Assembly (NCBI GenBank): GCA_030549775.1
Contig: CM060177.1
Location: forward strand, 94,918,236 to 94,982,235
Direction of reading: 5' to 3'
DNA length: 64,000 bases
Source: Tamarix chinensis
Taxonomy: Eukaryota; Streptophyta; Magnoliopsida; Caryophyllales; Tamaricaceae
Shown: positions 46,173-58,739 of the stretch, one piece after another
Layout of the letters: each line of letters begins with the position of its first letter
How positions within the stretch are numbered: position 1 is the first letter of the stretch
The notes under the pieces: model-generated
Seen by the model: the letters and a program-made list of their open reading frames with translations, nothing else
The model's database searches: none
What the model was told of the DNA's origin: nothing
Made by a program: the position numbers and the translations under genes

Positions 46173-46932
46173 TAGCTTTTAAATACTTATATTAATATTA
46201 TGAATAAAGGTTAATATTTATTAGGGCTTAAGGCTTAGGGTTAGAGTTAGAGTTAATGTTCATACTTAAAACTTATATACAAGGCATGCATAATATATAT
46301 ATAATTTTATTATACTAAGATATTATTATTATTATTATTATTTATTTTAGTTTAATCTAAATTATGTTACACTATTATTTGCTGTAAAAGCATAATACTT
46401 CATCTTAGCCCAAAAAAATTAAGATATTATATTATTATTATTACACTTATTTAACAATTTTTTGTCTAAGGCTAACTATAATTTATTATTTAGCATTTTT
46501 ATTATCTATCAATTTGATTATATAATAATTTAGTATCTAATAATTTCATTATCTTATGATTATACTTATTTAATAATGCTTAAAATATTAAGCCAACAAA
46601 AAAATTATTATTATATATTGTTATTATCTTGTTACTATGTTTATTTAATAATATTTTATGTAAGATCGACACTAATTTATTACCTAACATTTTTTATTAT
46701 CTAATAATTTTATTATCTTATTTCTAACATTTATTCATTCAATTATATTAGCTTAATAATACTTAGTCTTATTATAATAATATTATATATTTCTTTTGGT
46801 AAAATTATATTATTGCAGTACATTAACTTAATAATATCTAGTTTTAATTTAATATACATTACTAACATACTTTAAATATAATTATAAAACTAATGCCAAA
46901 ACTATTTTATTTTTCTCTATCACCTTAATATT

Positions 46933-46966
<34 letters not shown>

Positions 46967-47552
46967 TATTATACTTATTAATTATAATATAAAAATAACC
47001 TAATTTTATATATATTTGCATGCATATAATATATATCTACTAATTTGTTTTTACATAATATGGAAAACATAACATTATGACATGCTCATGAAACAAAAAT
47101 TTCCACTGGTCACAATATCACACACACACACACACAGATAAAAATGAACAAATTCTCACCAACCATATATCCGCAAAAATCACTATCACAATATCTAATA
47201 TCATATTTCCTCAAGTATCAACATTAGAATATCAAAATCACATTTCCAAAAAAATACAACATCATATTATATATTATCCTACACACACACGCATAAAGTT
47301 TAATAATAACAAAAAAAGTATACAAATTATGTATACAATAGAGATGGCTAGATATGACATCAATGATAATAGAGCGGCAGGAATTGCTACACAACACTGG
47401 TAGCAAGGTGGCGGTAACTACCTTCAACAAGCCAACAAATTAATAAAACAAAAAATTAGATTAATCAACTAATAAATAAAAAAAATAGAAAAAAGAGGAG
47501 AAAACTAAATCAAAAGAAGAAGGTGGTGGCGTAAGGATGTGGGAAGTGGTGG
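46173..47552. repeat. AT-rich spacer with ATT, AT and CA microsatellites
   Basis: It contains ATT runs (46318-46345), an (AT)n tract of about 30 bp (46938-46967), (CA)n tracts (47120-47137 and 47280-47290) and many TAATAAT words. No gene is seen; the short minus ORF 47224-47430 is unsupported. Confidence 0.6.
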
Positions 47553-48242
47553 CACTATAGAAGTGAAATAAGAAAATTTAAAAAAAATCCAGAAATTATC
47601 AAGGAACAAGCGTCATAGATGATAATACAACACAAATTTAAAGAAAAGCTAAGATTATTAAGAGTCTTACAAAAATTTGTAGGGCTTTGTTGTGGTAAAG
47701 GGAGAAACCAAAGAAGAGTAGATAAGAAAATGGAATGTGGATGGAGAAAACCAAGCATTCTAAGGTTTTCAAGACTTTTTGTGACGATACCAATTGTTGC
47801 TTATATCCCTAATAGTGACGACAATAATTCCTAATAAATAAATAAATAAATAAATATGTTTGGAATGTGATTAATTAGCGACATCAAAGGGACTATTAGT
47901 AATGTGCTTGGAATGTGATAAATTACAATGTTGACTTAATTTTTTTTCCATCAAAATTTGAGCTAAAATATTCATCACTAATAAGATGTTTAGCGACAAC
48001 ATAAATTTATTTTTGGACCAAAAAGTTATACACTAGGAATATTTTAGGGGAAATATTACCGCCACAATATTTACTATAATGCAATAGTCGTGTATAGTCT
48101 TTAGCGATGTCTTTTTTTCCCTCATTTTCTAATCGTTATTAAGAATTTTAGTTTTGAATTGTAGTCGTTAATTTTATTATTTAGGAACAACATCATATTG
48201 TCCCTGACCATGTGGTTACAATAACCTAATTTTCTTGTATTG
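47553..48242. mobile_element. Probable CACTA-type element, right end only
   Basis: The end TTTTCTTGTATTG (48230-48242) matches the complement of the common plant CACTA terminus CACTACAAGAAAA at 12 of 13 bases. Upstream are subterminal TAGCGAC or its complement: TTAGCGACATC (47875), TTAGCGACAAC (47990), TAGTCGTG (48087), TTTAGCGATG (48100) and TAGTCGTTA (48163). The left end is not settled; CACTATAGAA at 47553 is only a candidate and has no matching 3-bp duplication. A (TAAA)n tract is at 47833-47855. Confidence 0.45.
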
Positions 48243-49539
48243 TACACACACTTATATATATCTGCAACATTCTTGTATTATATTATACTTTTGGTTGATA
48301 AGTTTATATAAACATTCTTGTGTTTGTGTGTATCTTAAGTATGCTTGTGCTATATTGTACTTTTGGTTGATAACTTTATTACAATCCCCTCATTTTTTTC
48401 TTCATTTTTAAAAAAGATGAATAAATGATTATATTATTGAATTTCTTAATTCCTACATATCTAATATGTTAATTGGGTTTAGAAATACTCAAAAAATGCT
48501 AATATATAGCAAAATTATATATATGTATGGTTAATTGATAGTCAAAAATTTTCATAATGGTTAGCCATTTTTTAAAATAATTTTGTGTATGCTTTGATGT
48601 CCAAGTAACTTAGGTTGTAGCTTTTTTTAACTTGACCAAAATAAAAAAGAGTTTATTTGACACTATTAGTCAAAAATTACCTAAATTCTGAAACTTAAAA
48701 GTTAAAGTTTATTAAGGTATTTAATGAGAGATTTTTCTTTATTTCTTCTAAATAGGGTTTGCTTCAAATTAAGTTTCCCTCCTTTTTTAAAAGAGCTTAA
48801 TCAATACGTTTTTAGCTAATAAATAGTTTTTCCAGCTACTCGAACTAAATTTACTCTAAATAAGATCGTTTAATGATATCTTTTAGTGCCCTAACAATAT
48901 CTTCGACGTTATGGGATACTATATTTGGATTATCTAATTTAAAATAAAATTATTTATATGTCACCCAAACTATAATTACTAACCCATAAATATGATATCA
49001 ATATTTTATTCCTCTTCTCTCTCCTTAAATTTTCAACTTTATCTTTTGTGTCTTGTTGTTTTCCAGAAATTTTCTTGGTTCAATGCTTGATTCCTACATC
49101 CATCTTGTCAAGCAACGTGATGTTTTTTATCCCTCAATTTCACCCCTACGTAGCCCCTACCCACCAATCTCTCCTGCGTCCCTTTGTCTTGTCTACGTCT
49201 TAAGCTACTGACAACCCTTTCCCATCACCTCGATAAAGCCCTAACCTCCGCTCACCGTCGAACTAAGCAATAATGGAAACAAAACCAAACATTACAAATC
49301 ACTAGCATTTACCCATCTATTTTAGGTAAAATTCGAATTATGTCAAACGATCTCCCCCTTTCTTTCTGTAGCTACCTCATAGTCTTCCTTCCCCCATTTT
49401 GAAAACCCACCAACAAATCTATTGAATTGCAACCTAGCTATAGATCATCGTCGACGTTATCATATCCATTCCAGCTCTTTCTTTTTTCTTTTTTTGTTTT
49501 GGTACGAGATCTCTTTAATTAGTAATCATTCCCACAAAT
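48243..49539 (+). promoter_or_regulatory. Upstream region of the ALOG gene
   Basis: About 1.3 kb of mostly AT-rich DNA, becoming C/T-rich from 49020. The pyrimidine-rich stretch before the start codon (49340-49500) is likely untranslated leader. No TATA box stands out enough to place the transcription start. A TTTTGGTTGATAAGTTTAT repeat occurs at 48289 and 48360. Confidence 0.4.
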
Positions 49540-50235
49540 ATGGATTCAATCTTTCAATTAGAGACATTCACCTCAAACAAGACCAGTATTGCTATTTCCA
49601 CTGCTGCTATATCATCCCTACCACCACCATCATCATCCAAGTCCTCTTCATCAACATCATCGTCATCATCATCTCTTTCGACTAACAGCAACAGCAGCAG
49701 CAGGTATGAGAACCAGAAGAGACGGGACTGGAATACATTCTGTCAATACTTAAAGAACCACCGGCCACCACTTTGTCTCAACCGGTGCAGTGGAGCCCAT
49801 GTGTTAGAATTCCTCCGTTACTTGGATCAATTCGGTAAGACTAAAGTACATACTCCAATCTGTCCATTTTATGGTCACCCCAACCCTCCTGCTCCATGTC
49901 CATGTCCATTAAAGCAAGCCTGGGGCAGCCTTGATGCCCTCATCGGTCGTCTTCGGGCTGCGTTTGAGGAGAATGGTGGGAAGCCCGAGGCTAACCCGCT
50001 TGGAGACCGGGCTGTTAGGCTTTATTTAAGGGAAGTTAGGGAGTTGCAGTCTAAAGCTAGAGGGATTAGCTATGAGAAGAAGAAGAGGAAGAGACCACCA
50101 CCGCCCACGTCGTTGCAACCACCCCAACGTCAGCAGCTGCCTCAGCCAGCACCACCAGTGACGGCGTCGGTGGATATGAATATGATGGTGTCGCCTCTGC
50201 CTCATCATCAGCTGCCTCCTGCCGGTGCGGGTTGA
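49540..50235 (+). CDS. LSH: ALOG domain protein (LIGHT-DEPENDENT SHORT HYPOCOTYLS family)
   Basis: An intact, intronless 231-aa frame. Residues 1-54 are a Ser/Thr-rich, probably disordered N-terminus. The ALOG domain runs from about 55 to 182. It starts [12 protein letters not shown], continues with [21 protein letters not shown] (84-104), a zinc-ribbon-like insert with H104, C108, H113, C120 and C122, and then [17 protein letters not shown] nuclear-localisation cluster KKKRKR (180-185) follows, then a Pro/Gln-rich tail. The family consists of plant nuclear transcription regulators that act in shoot, organ-boundary and inflorescence development; its domain is thought to derive from the DNA-binding part of a retroelement tyrosine recombinase. 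The long match makes the family call very firm; the exact orthologue is not determined. C68 and C79 stand where I recall Gly and Ser in some relatives. The ATG at 49540 is the first in frame and gives the usual family length. It is the only intact host gene in the window. Confidence 0.95.
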   Translation: MDSIFQLETFTSNKTSIAISTAAISSLPPPSSSKSSSSTSSSSSSLSTNSNSSSRYENQKRRDWNTFCQYLKNHRPPLCLNRCSGAHVLEFLRYLDQFGKTKVHTPICPFYGHPNPPAPCPCPLKQAWGSLDALIGRLRAAFEENGGKPEANPLGDRAVRLYLREVRELQSKARGISYEKKKRKRPPPPTSLQPPQRQQLPQPAPPVTASVDMNMMVSPLPHHQLPPAGAG

Positions 50236-50810
50236 AAATGGACAGAATAATGTGCGCGTGGTGAGATCAATATAATATATATGTTAATTACTATGTGAGA
50301 GCGTGATTTGCGCATGAATGAAATTTACAGTCTCTCTTTGGATCCCGTACGGTGTGATTAAATTTCTTGTTTCTTACTGAACGACTCTCGATCGTAACCA
50401 AATTACGTCCTAAAACCTGGACCAAGTAGAAGCGGTATTCCGAATGTCTATATACGGATACTTGTATGTTGATTAATCAATTAGGGTTAGTAAGTAGGAC
50501 ATATTTCAAGTTCCAACATTTGCTAATTATGTGCTTATCAATGTCTATCTAGGGGGAAACGATAAGCTCTTCGTTCTACTGTTGCTACCATTTTAACTTG
50601 ATGCCATTAGTTGTCAGTATCGGTTTATCTGAAGCTTCCCAAATCAAAGTTAAAATTAATAATGATCGAGTTAAGAGTGTTTGAAACATAACCCTTTGGC
50701 GTTTATTCATAAGGAATAATAACAAATAAATTCTGTAAGTGGAAGCTTATCTAAATTCATACAGCAACCGAAGCCATTGAATTACTGTCGAATTTCTGTA
50801 GATCCCACAT
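50236..50810 (+). other. 3' flank of the ALOG gene
   Basis: It follows the stop codon and is AT-rich; CAATATAATATATATG (50269) could serve as a polyadenylation region. No other gene is seen. Confidence 0.4.
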
Positions 50811-51180
50811 GTAACACCCCGTGAGAAAGAGTAATAATATCGACAGGAAGATGAGTTCAAAAGGGGTGGCAGCTGAACCGTCATTTCTGGTCTATCACAT
50901 GAACTAAGGAAAACCATTGTCTAGGTTATCTAAATAGAACATCCGGAACCAATCTAATAAATTACGACTTCAGATTTAATAATATTCGAATATTAGTCTA
51001 ATCCAAATAGATTTAGTTTCATAAATGTCAAAAGATTTATTAATGGACTAATCTGAGTGCTAGCTTGGTACAAAGGAGTGGACGTCTTTAGCGAGTCGTA
51101 AGTACACGAAATTATCAAGTTGTAAGGAAGTACTTTGCTCACAATTATAATATTTTACCCCACCTTGGAAAAACGGTAAA
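50811..51180 (+). mobile_element. Possible gypsy LTR 5' fragment
   Basis: TGTAACACCCCGTGAG (50811) is a typical Ty3/gypsy LTR start. GCGAGTCGTAAGTACACG (about 51091), further in, resembles a segment I associate with chromovirus LTRs. The other end was not found, so it is probably truncated. The minus ORF 51060-51284 is not supported as a gene. Confidence 0.45.
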
Positions 51181-54040
51181 ATATAAGAATATATAAAATA
51201 AAAAATGCTTAAAAAAATGCAATAAGGATTAGAAAGTGGCCGTCCACTGTATAAGACGGTTTTATATTTGGTATAGACCTCCACATTTTGAAAATAATAG
51301 TAATTTGTATTTGTTTTACTATTATACTATCATAGAATTAATCTCTAATTTATAATATTATCTCTTAATAATAATTAAATGTACTTTTTATTTATGTCAA
51401 ATTTTAAAAGTAAAGGGCTACTATCATAATTAAGAACTTGTGAAGTAGCACCAGGAGTAGAAGAATATCTTGAGGTAATGAACACATAATTAGGTAAAAG
51501 AAAAGCGGGGCTTACTTTTGATCCCCATTAACTTATTTCCAACCAAACAATCTCTAAATATCTAGCCTCTCTCCACACGAGGCTGCTAGCCTAAAAATTA
51601 AAACATCCTCAACATCTAACATCATCACTTGAAAAGTTGGCTCACGATTGATGGAGAGTATCATATTGTCTAAATACACGTATAATATAATTTGAAAAAT
51701 AAATAAATTAGAAGGTCAATTATCAAGTCCTTTTAACTAAAAGTGATACACAATAAATAATATAAATTTCATTACCAATCTTACTTTCATTTTCGTCATA
51801 CAAACCAAAGAAGATGACTTTAACAATTTAATTCGCCAACTTTTGAAATAAACATATTGTCCTCAATAAACTTAGATCATGGGAATGATGAGGAGGAAAG
51901 AAAAAACTTCTAAAACTAAGAGAGAGTCCTATATTCATTCTACCAAAGGTGGTCCGAGAAAGAGCCATCTAGTCGGTCACAAATATAAGAGTTAACCACA
52001 TATCAATAATAAAGTGGGGGTATACATACCTCTATTCTTAATCCATAAATGAAGCCTACCAAGGGTGGATTAAATGAAACTTAAATAATAACAGAAGAAG
52101 CAAGTAGACATGAAAGTGTCTCTAGTTGACCGATTACTTGTATGTGTATTTACCTTTAGGGTTACCATTTCAAAAACTATCTTATCCTTGATTCTCTCTT
52201 ATATTTTACCATAAGCGATTGATAGTTTTAAGATAGTGATATGAAAATTTGACCCATTAAATCAATATGTAGAAGAAATAACAAAGATATAGCTTACAAG
52301 ATATTAATTGTTTTAAATGAAAAGTTAATATTATTCAACCATCTAGCACATACTACAATAAATAATGTTTAAAATGAAATTTAGGAAGAATATATTAGAT
52401 TTAGTTCACACATATATAGTCTTTAATATGCATCTTCTATTAATTTATAGATTTATCCAATAATATTTAGTTAAATTTTAATAAATAGTAGACATATAAA
52501 TGAAGATATAAAATTATTCTAGGCTAGAAATATCTACAAGAAATCATAGAAAATTGCAAAAGTTGAATCAAATGCACTTAGATTCACATACTTATACTTT
52601 AAGACTATAGTTTTCTATAAGTTTATTTACTTAAATTATTCAAATAAATATTAATAATTTTTATACAAACAAAACAACATATTAAATTAAAACAAATCAA
52701 AATGATCTAAAATGGATATGAATAAAATTACACAAGGTTTTGCCGCCACACATAGCTTCAAAGATTTGTACTATAATACTTCAGAATTTCAATAAATTTA
52801 CTCAATTATCCAATATTGTTCAAACCAATTTTAGTAATTATTAGAATTCTAATTAACCCATAGTTTGTTTGGAAGGTAAGAGAAAATAAAACAAATTTTC
52901 AAAAGAAAAATTTATACGTAGAAATTGATACACATAAAGTGTAGATTTAAGTTAAAAAAATGTTTTGATTCCCACTTGGGTGCAATAATTAATATACTAT
53001 ACATATAACATTAACCTATATTATATGATTATTTATAATATGAGTTAATTGAAAAAAATTGGAGAAAGTTTACGATTGCAAAACTAGCCTTGAATTCATC
53101 TTCACCCTTATACTAAATTCATTTTCCTTCGCTATTCTACTAAATTCATTCAATAACAAATATTAAATTATTATGGTGCTATCATACCACAAATGTATAG
53201 GAATAGTGAATTTGAAGAAATATTTCAATTATTTTTGGGTTTCAAACGACAAATGGTTTCATGACATGAAAACATATGAATTACCTTATGAATGCAAATG
53301 GATTCACTGAAAAACAAAATGAAAGAGACTTTGGAGTATTAATAATTTAAGTGGAGGATGCATAGGAATAGAATGTTGCATAAGAGGAGAAAATTTAATG
53401 GATGATTATGATATAGATATAGTTCTATTTGTAATTAGTTCACTATAAATCCATATAAAACATGCTTGCTACATATTATAGCCATGCTAGTAATTATCAA
53501 GATGTAGATCTATATCTTTCTCGTTCTTTCAATATGCTAGGCATAGGTCTAGCAATGAAATGGTTGCGAATTGGAAGGTGCTCAAGACTAAGAGTAAATC
53601 GTCATTTTGGATGATTTTTTGGATGCAAAGATCAAAGAGAGAGAAATATTATTCAGTTGCATTATTAAAACTATAAAAAAACTCATGGAATTTCCTATAT
53701 AAAGAAAAGAGATAGAGAAATAAAAATGAAGAGGCAATCATTAAACATCGTTTGTTTAACATCTAACTATATAGATTAATTATAAATGTTCACTTGACCC
53801 CAAGAGTTTTGGATAACATATCTTAGATGGTATTTTAATAAGTTGATGCAATAATAATTGAATAGGAATAACTGTTGTGGGGATGGGAAGGAAGGGAAGC
53901 TCTTATTGTAAAAGTAGTAGTGGTGCGAAGGGGAGAGGGAATGAGAAAGGGAAATTTAGGGGTAGGTGATGTCGACATTTTTGTGAATGGACTGCATACT
54001 TTTAATTTTTTTTTGATGTAGAGGGAATGGGGTGTATATT
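51181..54040. other. AT-rich intergenic DNA, nothing recognised
   Basis: About 2.9 kb without a credible ORF, terminal repeat or array. It has many short A/T runs. Confidence 0.5.
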
Positions 54041-54044
54041 TATA

Positions 54045-54560
54045 AATGAAAAAATGTATATTTTTTTAGGTATAAGATTTGTGATTATAACATGTGTATT
54101 GCCATTATAAGATATGCATTTGTTGATATAAAACATGTATATATCACCATAAGATGTGCATTTAAAACTAAAGATGTACATTTCATCTCTATTATATGTC
54201 CACTTGAAGATATAAGATGTAAATTTATATCAAATAAGATAAGATATACATTTATAAATAGTAAATGTGCCTTTGTATTTTAAAAGATGTGTACTCTTTC
54301 TAATAAGGTTTAAAGTTTTGTATATATACTCAAAATATGTGTATATTGTAGGATAATATGTGTACTCTTTATAGATGAGATGTGTATTTATAAATCAAAC
54401 ATGTGTATTTTGTTAAATAAGATTTTTATTTTTTTAAAAGAAATTTTGTAAAATTTACAAAAATTCTACTATGTCTATTTCTAAAGAGATGTGTATTTTG
54501 CTATAAAATATATGTATTTTTTTAGTGAAATATGTGTATTTATGACTAAAATATATGATT
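54045..54560. repeat. Degenerate AAGATGTGTATTT minisatellite
   Basis: Some 15-20 loose copies of (A/T)AAGATGTGTATTT, for example ATAAGATATGCATTTG, AAGATGTGCATTTA, GAGATGTGTATTTA and AAATATGTGTATTTA, with spacing of roughly 20-35 bp. A short ORF (54092-54283) simply reads through it. Confidence 0.65.
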
Positions 54561-54883
54561 CCCCCTCAAATTCTTTCCATTTTATGTTTCTAACAACCAA
54601 ATTTAATTACCAAATTGCCACCGTTTAGAGCACAATGCTTTCAATTATTGATATCAAGATGCAAAATGCACTCAAATTGACAAAACGTTTAGCCTATGAA
54701 AGGTAATTGAATTAGAATGCAAATGGAATAAAAATCATATGCCCTTTAAGAGAATGCGTTGATTTACCCTTGAGTATGAAAACGTGTGTTTTTCATGTTT
54801 GGAATCATCATAATACACGTGCTTATGTTTTGGCAATTTTTATGTTTTCTCTAGGTATTTTTAGAAACTTTAAGTGGAATATA
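54561..54883. other. AT-rich spacer before element K
   Basis: No feature recognised. The last bases, TTTAAGTGGAATATATGAGC, resemble the polypurine tract and LTR start of K itself (see findings). Confidence 0.4.
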
Positions 54884-55435
54884 TGAGCTTTGGCTGGGCA
54901 CTTAATTCATAACATAACATTGTTTAGGTTCGTAAAGGTATTGCAGAAGTTTAAGGTTGAATTGTGAATCGATTGAGAAGAGCGTGTGCGCGCACCGAGG
55001 GGGGATGTTTATCAACATGGACCGTGCTTTCTCACAAAATGTTTTGAAGATAAGTTTTGGGAAAAAAACTCGAGAATAAGGAAATAAACACAGGGATCAT
55101 AAATTTTCAAAACACTAACAATGCTTTTTCTTACTTTATGAAATACGTTGTTTTTCTCAATAGGGTTTTATTAGATATAAAAGAGATATAAGAAAACCAT
55201 AACCGTCAAGTCATGTGAGCCAATTTCTTCTTCTACTCCATATAATTATTCATTGTTATTGAATTGTAGATTTGTATAATTGTTTGATTGGAACATCTTA
55301 TAATTTCACAAGTGTATGAATAAAGATATCTATTTTTCCTTAATAGTTTTGTCTTACGTTTGAATTATTAATTGTTCAATTATCTTGTTAATTCTATATT
55401 TGGTTTTGGATCCATTCAATCCACATTATTCCTCA
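54884..55435 (+). mobile_element. Element K (Ty1/copia), 5' LTR
   Basis: It starts TGAGCTTTGGC and pairs with the 3' LTR at 59396, sharing TTCTCACAAAATGTTTTGA, TTTTATTAGATATAAAAGAG and TCCATTCAATCCAC. The flanking pentamers ATATA (54879-54883) and ATAGA (59890-59894) match at 4 of 5. A primer-binding-like TTGGTATTAAGG follows at 55441. Confidence 0.8.
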
Positions 55436-55483
55436 ATAATTTGGTATTAAGGTAGTGGTTGTTGAAGATATCTAGTTATTGAG

Positions 55484-56260
55484 ATGGGTATAAGATTTGA
55501 TATTGAGAAGTTCAATCAGTCTTTCAATTGTAGATTATGAAAATTGAAGATATGGGCAATTCTAATTCAGGAAAGGTTGGAAAAAGTATTATTTGATCAT
55601 TTGAATAAGCCATTGGAATGCTCTATATACCGCACAATTATTCTTGTCGAAGGAGGTATTACGAGAAGTGGTAAAGGAATCAACGATTACTACCTTGTAG
55701 TTGAAGCCTGAGTTAATCTATATGAAAAAATCAGTGGCAAATTGGTTATTATTGATGAGTCGACCTGAAATTATGTGAGGGTCAATCTTTAAAAATTCTT
55801 TGGGATGAGTTTGATTCTATTATAATGGATTTGCATAACATAGAAGTTAAATTTGATGATTAAGATTTGGCGATTATACTTTTGTGTTCTTTACCTACTA
55901 GCTTTAAATTATTTTTTGAGACTGTTTTGTATGAAAATGATGAGCTAGTCTTTTAGGATGTGGAATCTACCTTGCAAAAAAGGGAGTTGATTGATAGTTA
56001 GTTGATTCGTAGTAGTGCTTTAGGGGAATCACATAGTAAGAGACTTGTAGCTAGGAAGGAATTAGGAGCGGAGGTTTGGTGACCATAGAAGTATAGATCT
56101 AAGTCGAAGAGTTGGAAGAAGAATGTGATATGATATGGGTGTGATAGGAAGTGGAATACTAGAAGTTTGGTCATAATAGGAAGCTTGATGAGTCATCTGG
56201 TTTGAAGGATGATGCTACTGTAGCCTATGTTGATAGTGATGGAGATGCATTGATAACCAC
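55484..56260 (+). pseudogene. Element K gag, decayed
   Basis: The frame from ATG at 55484 begins with a KFNQSF segment and a LKIWAILIQERLEKVL segment, matching the UBN2-type gag of copia elements (KFDG, then WK-x-KM, then L-x-x-L-L). Stops and shifts follow. A lysine-rich stretch (56090-56150) stands where the zinc knuckle is expected, but no clear CCHC is left. Confidence 0.65.
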
Positions 56261-56269
56261 TAATAGATA

Positions 56270-56550
56270 AACCAAAATTAGTGGTAGGTGGATCTTAGAT
56301 TCTAGATGTACTTACTATATATGTACCAACTAGAGTTAGTGTCAAACTTTTGAGGCAATTATGGGTATAGTTGTCTTAATGGGGTATAATGTTACTTGTA
56401 AAGTTGTTGGGATTGGGATGGTGTTGTTAGGATACTATCCAATGTGAGACATATTCTTGAGATAACCAAGAACTTCATCGCTTTGAGTTCCTTGGATTTT
56501 AATGGGTACCGGTGTGTTATGGAGAATGGTACATGAGATTTACAAAAGGA
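56270..56550 (+). pseudogene. Element K protease, decayed
   Basis: WILDSRCTYYIC (56289-56324) aligns with the copia protease start WILDSGCTxHM. The Gly of the DSG active site is Arg (56304-56306). Confidence 0.7.
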
Positions 56551-57480
56551 GCTTTAGTGTTGGTGAAGGGAAAGTAGGTTGGGACACTATATGAATTGGT
56601 GTGTTCCACTATTATGGAAAAACTAATATGATATCACCAAGGTTGATTGACTCAAATGTTATGAGACTTTGGCACATGAGATTGAGGCACATGAGTGTCA
56701 AGAGACTTATTGAGCTCTTTAAGAGAAAGACATTGGATGGATATAGTACAAGTACTATAGAAATTTGTGAGCCTTGTGTGCATGGAAAGTAGAAGTGGGT
56801 TAGCTTTGTGATAACTAAGCTTAGTACGTGAGCACCTCTTATGTATATCCATTCAGATTTATGGGGTCCAACAAGAGTGGTTTCTAAAGGTGGTTCATGG
56901 TACTTGCTCATATTTATTGATGATTTATCTAGAAATGTATTGGTGTATTTTTTTAAAGTATAATAATGATGTGTTTGGTTCTTTCAAATGTTGGAAGACT
57001 TTGCTAGAGAATTAGATTAGTAAGTTAAGTGTCTTGGGATTGATAATGGTATTGAGTTTGTTGATCAAGTTTCAATGATATCTAGCACGACTATGGGATA
57101 GTGAGACAATACCCTTGTGTTGGGAGACTACAACAAAATGCGGTTACTAAGCAAATTAACATAACCATTTTTGAGAAGACTCATTGTATACTATCATAGG
57201 GAGCGATAGGTAGAGAGTTTTGGGATGAGGTGATTCACATGGCAACATACTTGGTGAACCAATATCCAAATTAGTCCATTGAGTTGAGGACACTTGAGGA
57301 TCTGTGGTCTGGTAAGCTAACTAATTAGTTTTACTTGCATGTCTTTGATTTCCCTACTTATGCTTATGTGAATGGTAGTAAACTTGATCTTAGAGCCAAG
57401 AAGTGTATCTTTCTTAGCTTTACAATTAGAGTGAAGGGTTATAGGTTATGAGAACTAGCAACATTTATGTTCTTAACTAG
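56551..57480 (+). pseudogene. Element K integrase, decayed
   Basis: The GAG-pre-integrase segment LWHMRLRHMSVKRL (56670-56711) and CEPCVHGK are clear. The core has IHSDLWGPTRV and FIDDLSR (56840-56935) with its first Asp region kept; beyond that the frame shifts and the rest is poor. The integrase lies before the RT, as in Ty1/copia. Confidence 0.75.
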
Positions 57481-57699
57481 CAGGGATGTTACCTTCAATG
57501 AGTTTGTGTTCATCTAGAAGACTGTGTCTTGTGATGGTGTATCTAAGAAGGTGGATTGTGATAGTGTTTTGGGCCAGGTGGAAGTTGAGGTTGAGTTGGA
57601 TGACAAATACCCTTCTAATAGACCCACTATTACAGATGTGGGTGGATCCAAGTAATAGGGGAGCAATGGGGTATTTCTCCAAGTAGAGCATGGATGATT

Positions 57700-58625
57700 G
57701 TTAAGCCTTCAACAAGGTATGGTTTTGAAGAATTGGCTAGCTATATGTTTTCTAATGCATAGACTATTATTGATGTGCATGAGCCAACATCATTCTTAGA
57801 GGCTATTGAGAGTTCCAATCTTGCTCAATGGTGTGCTACTATGGAGGAGGAGATGGAAGGAACCCAAGAAGAAGAATTTTAGTTGATTGCAAATGGGTGT
57901 ACAATTTCAAAAAGGGATCTCTAGGGGTCAATAGACCAAGTTACAAGGTTTATTTAGTTGTATGTGGATTTAGTTAGATTCTAGATGTGGAATATAACAG
58001 GGTATTTTCTTTTGTGCTTATAATTACCTCTATTTGTACTATGCTTGCGCTTGTGTCTATCCATGATCTAGAGTTGGTGCAATTGAATATTAAAAATGCA
58101 TTTTTTCATCGTGAGCTTGAGGAGGAGATTTACATGTGTCTGCCTAATGGGATTTTTGTTGAGGGGGTACATGCTCATGTGTGCCTTTGAAAGAGTCGTT
58201 GTGTGGTCTGAAGTAGTATCCTAGACAATGGTATAAATTGTTTGACCAATTTATGTGTGAGCATGGTTTCTCTAGGAATACATATAATGGATGTGTGTAC
58301 TTGAAGGAGATGGAGGGTTTCTCACTTATGTATGTTTTGCTATATGTCAATGACATGCTTGTTGTAGCAAAAGATATGTTTGATTTTGATAAGGTAAAGA
58401 ACATGCAGAAAATGCGAGTTTGAGATGAAGGATCTTGGAGTTGCAGAGAGGATCCCTAGTAAGGAGATCATAATAGACCATGAGCGGAAGCATTTTTACT
58501 TGTCACAAGAGTCCTATTTGAACACACTATTGGAAAGGTTTCATATGATAGATAAGAAGATAGTGAGAACCTTAATGGCTACTCATTTCAAATTGTCAGC
58601 TTTAGATTGTTCCAAATCCAGATAA
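57700..58625 (+). pseudogene. Element K reverse transcriptase, decayed
   Basis: A trace of the copia RT start (EMEGTQEEEF, about 57850) is followed by LVSIHDLELVQLNIKNAFFH (58040-58099), where the usual DVKTAF reads NIKNAF, and the ELEEEIYMCLP segment. The catalytic YVDD reads YVND (58343-58354). A second segment, KDLGVAERI, is at 58428. Both RT catalytic Asp sites visible here are altered, so the enzyme would be dead even without the stops. Confidence 0.8.
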
Positions 58626-58739
58626 AAAGAGGACTTCATGGCTACTATTCCACATTCAAATGTTATTGATTGTAACATGTATGCTATGGTGCGCATCTGG
58701 TATGATATCACACAAGTTGTTAGTGTTGTAAGTCAATAT

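Noticed and set aside
49422..49685. ORF overlapping the start of the ALOG gene in another frame
   Set aside because: A frame shadow of the Ser-rich N-terminal coding sequence.
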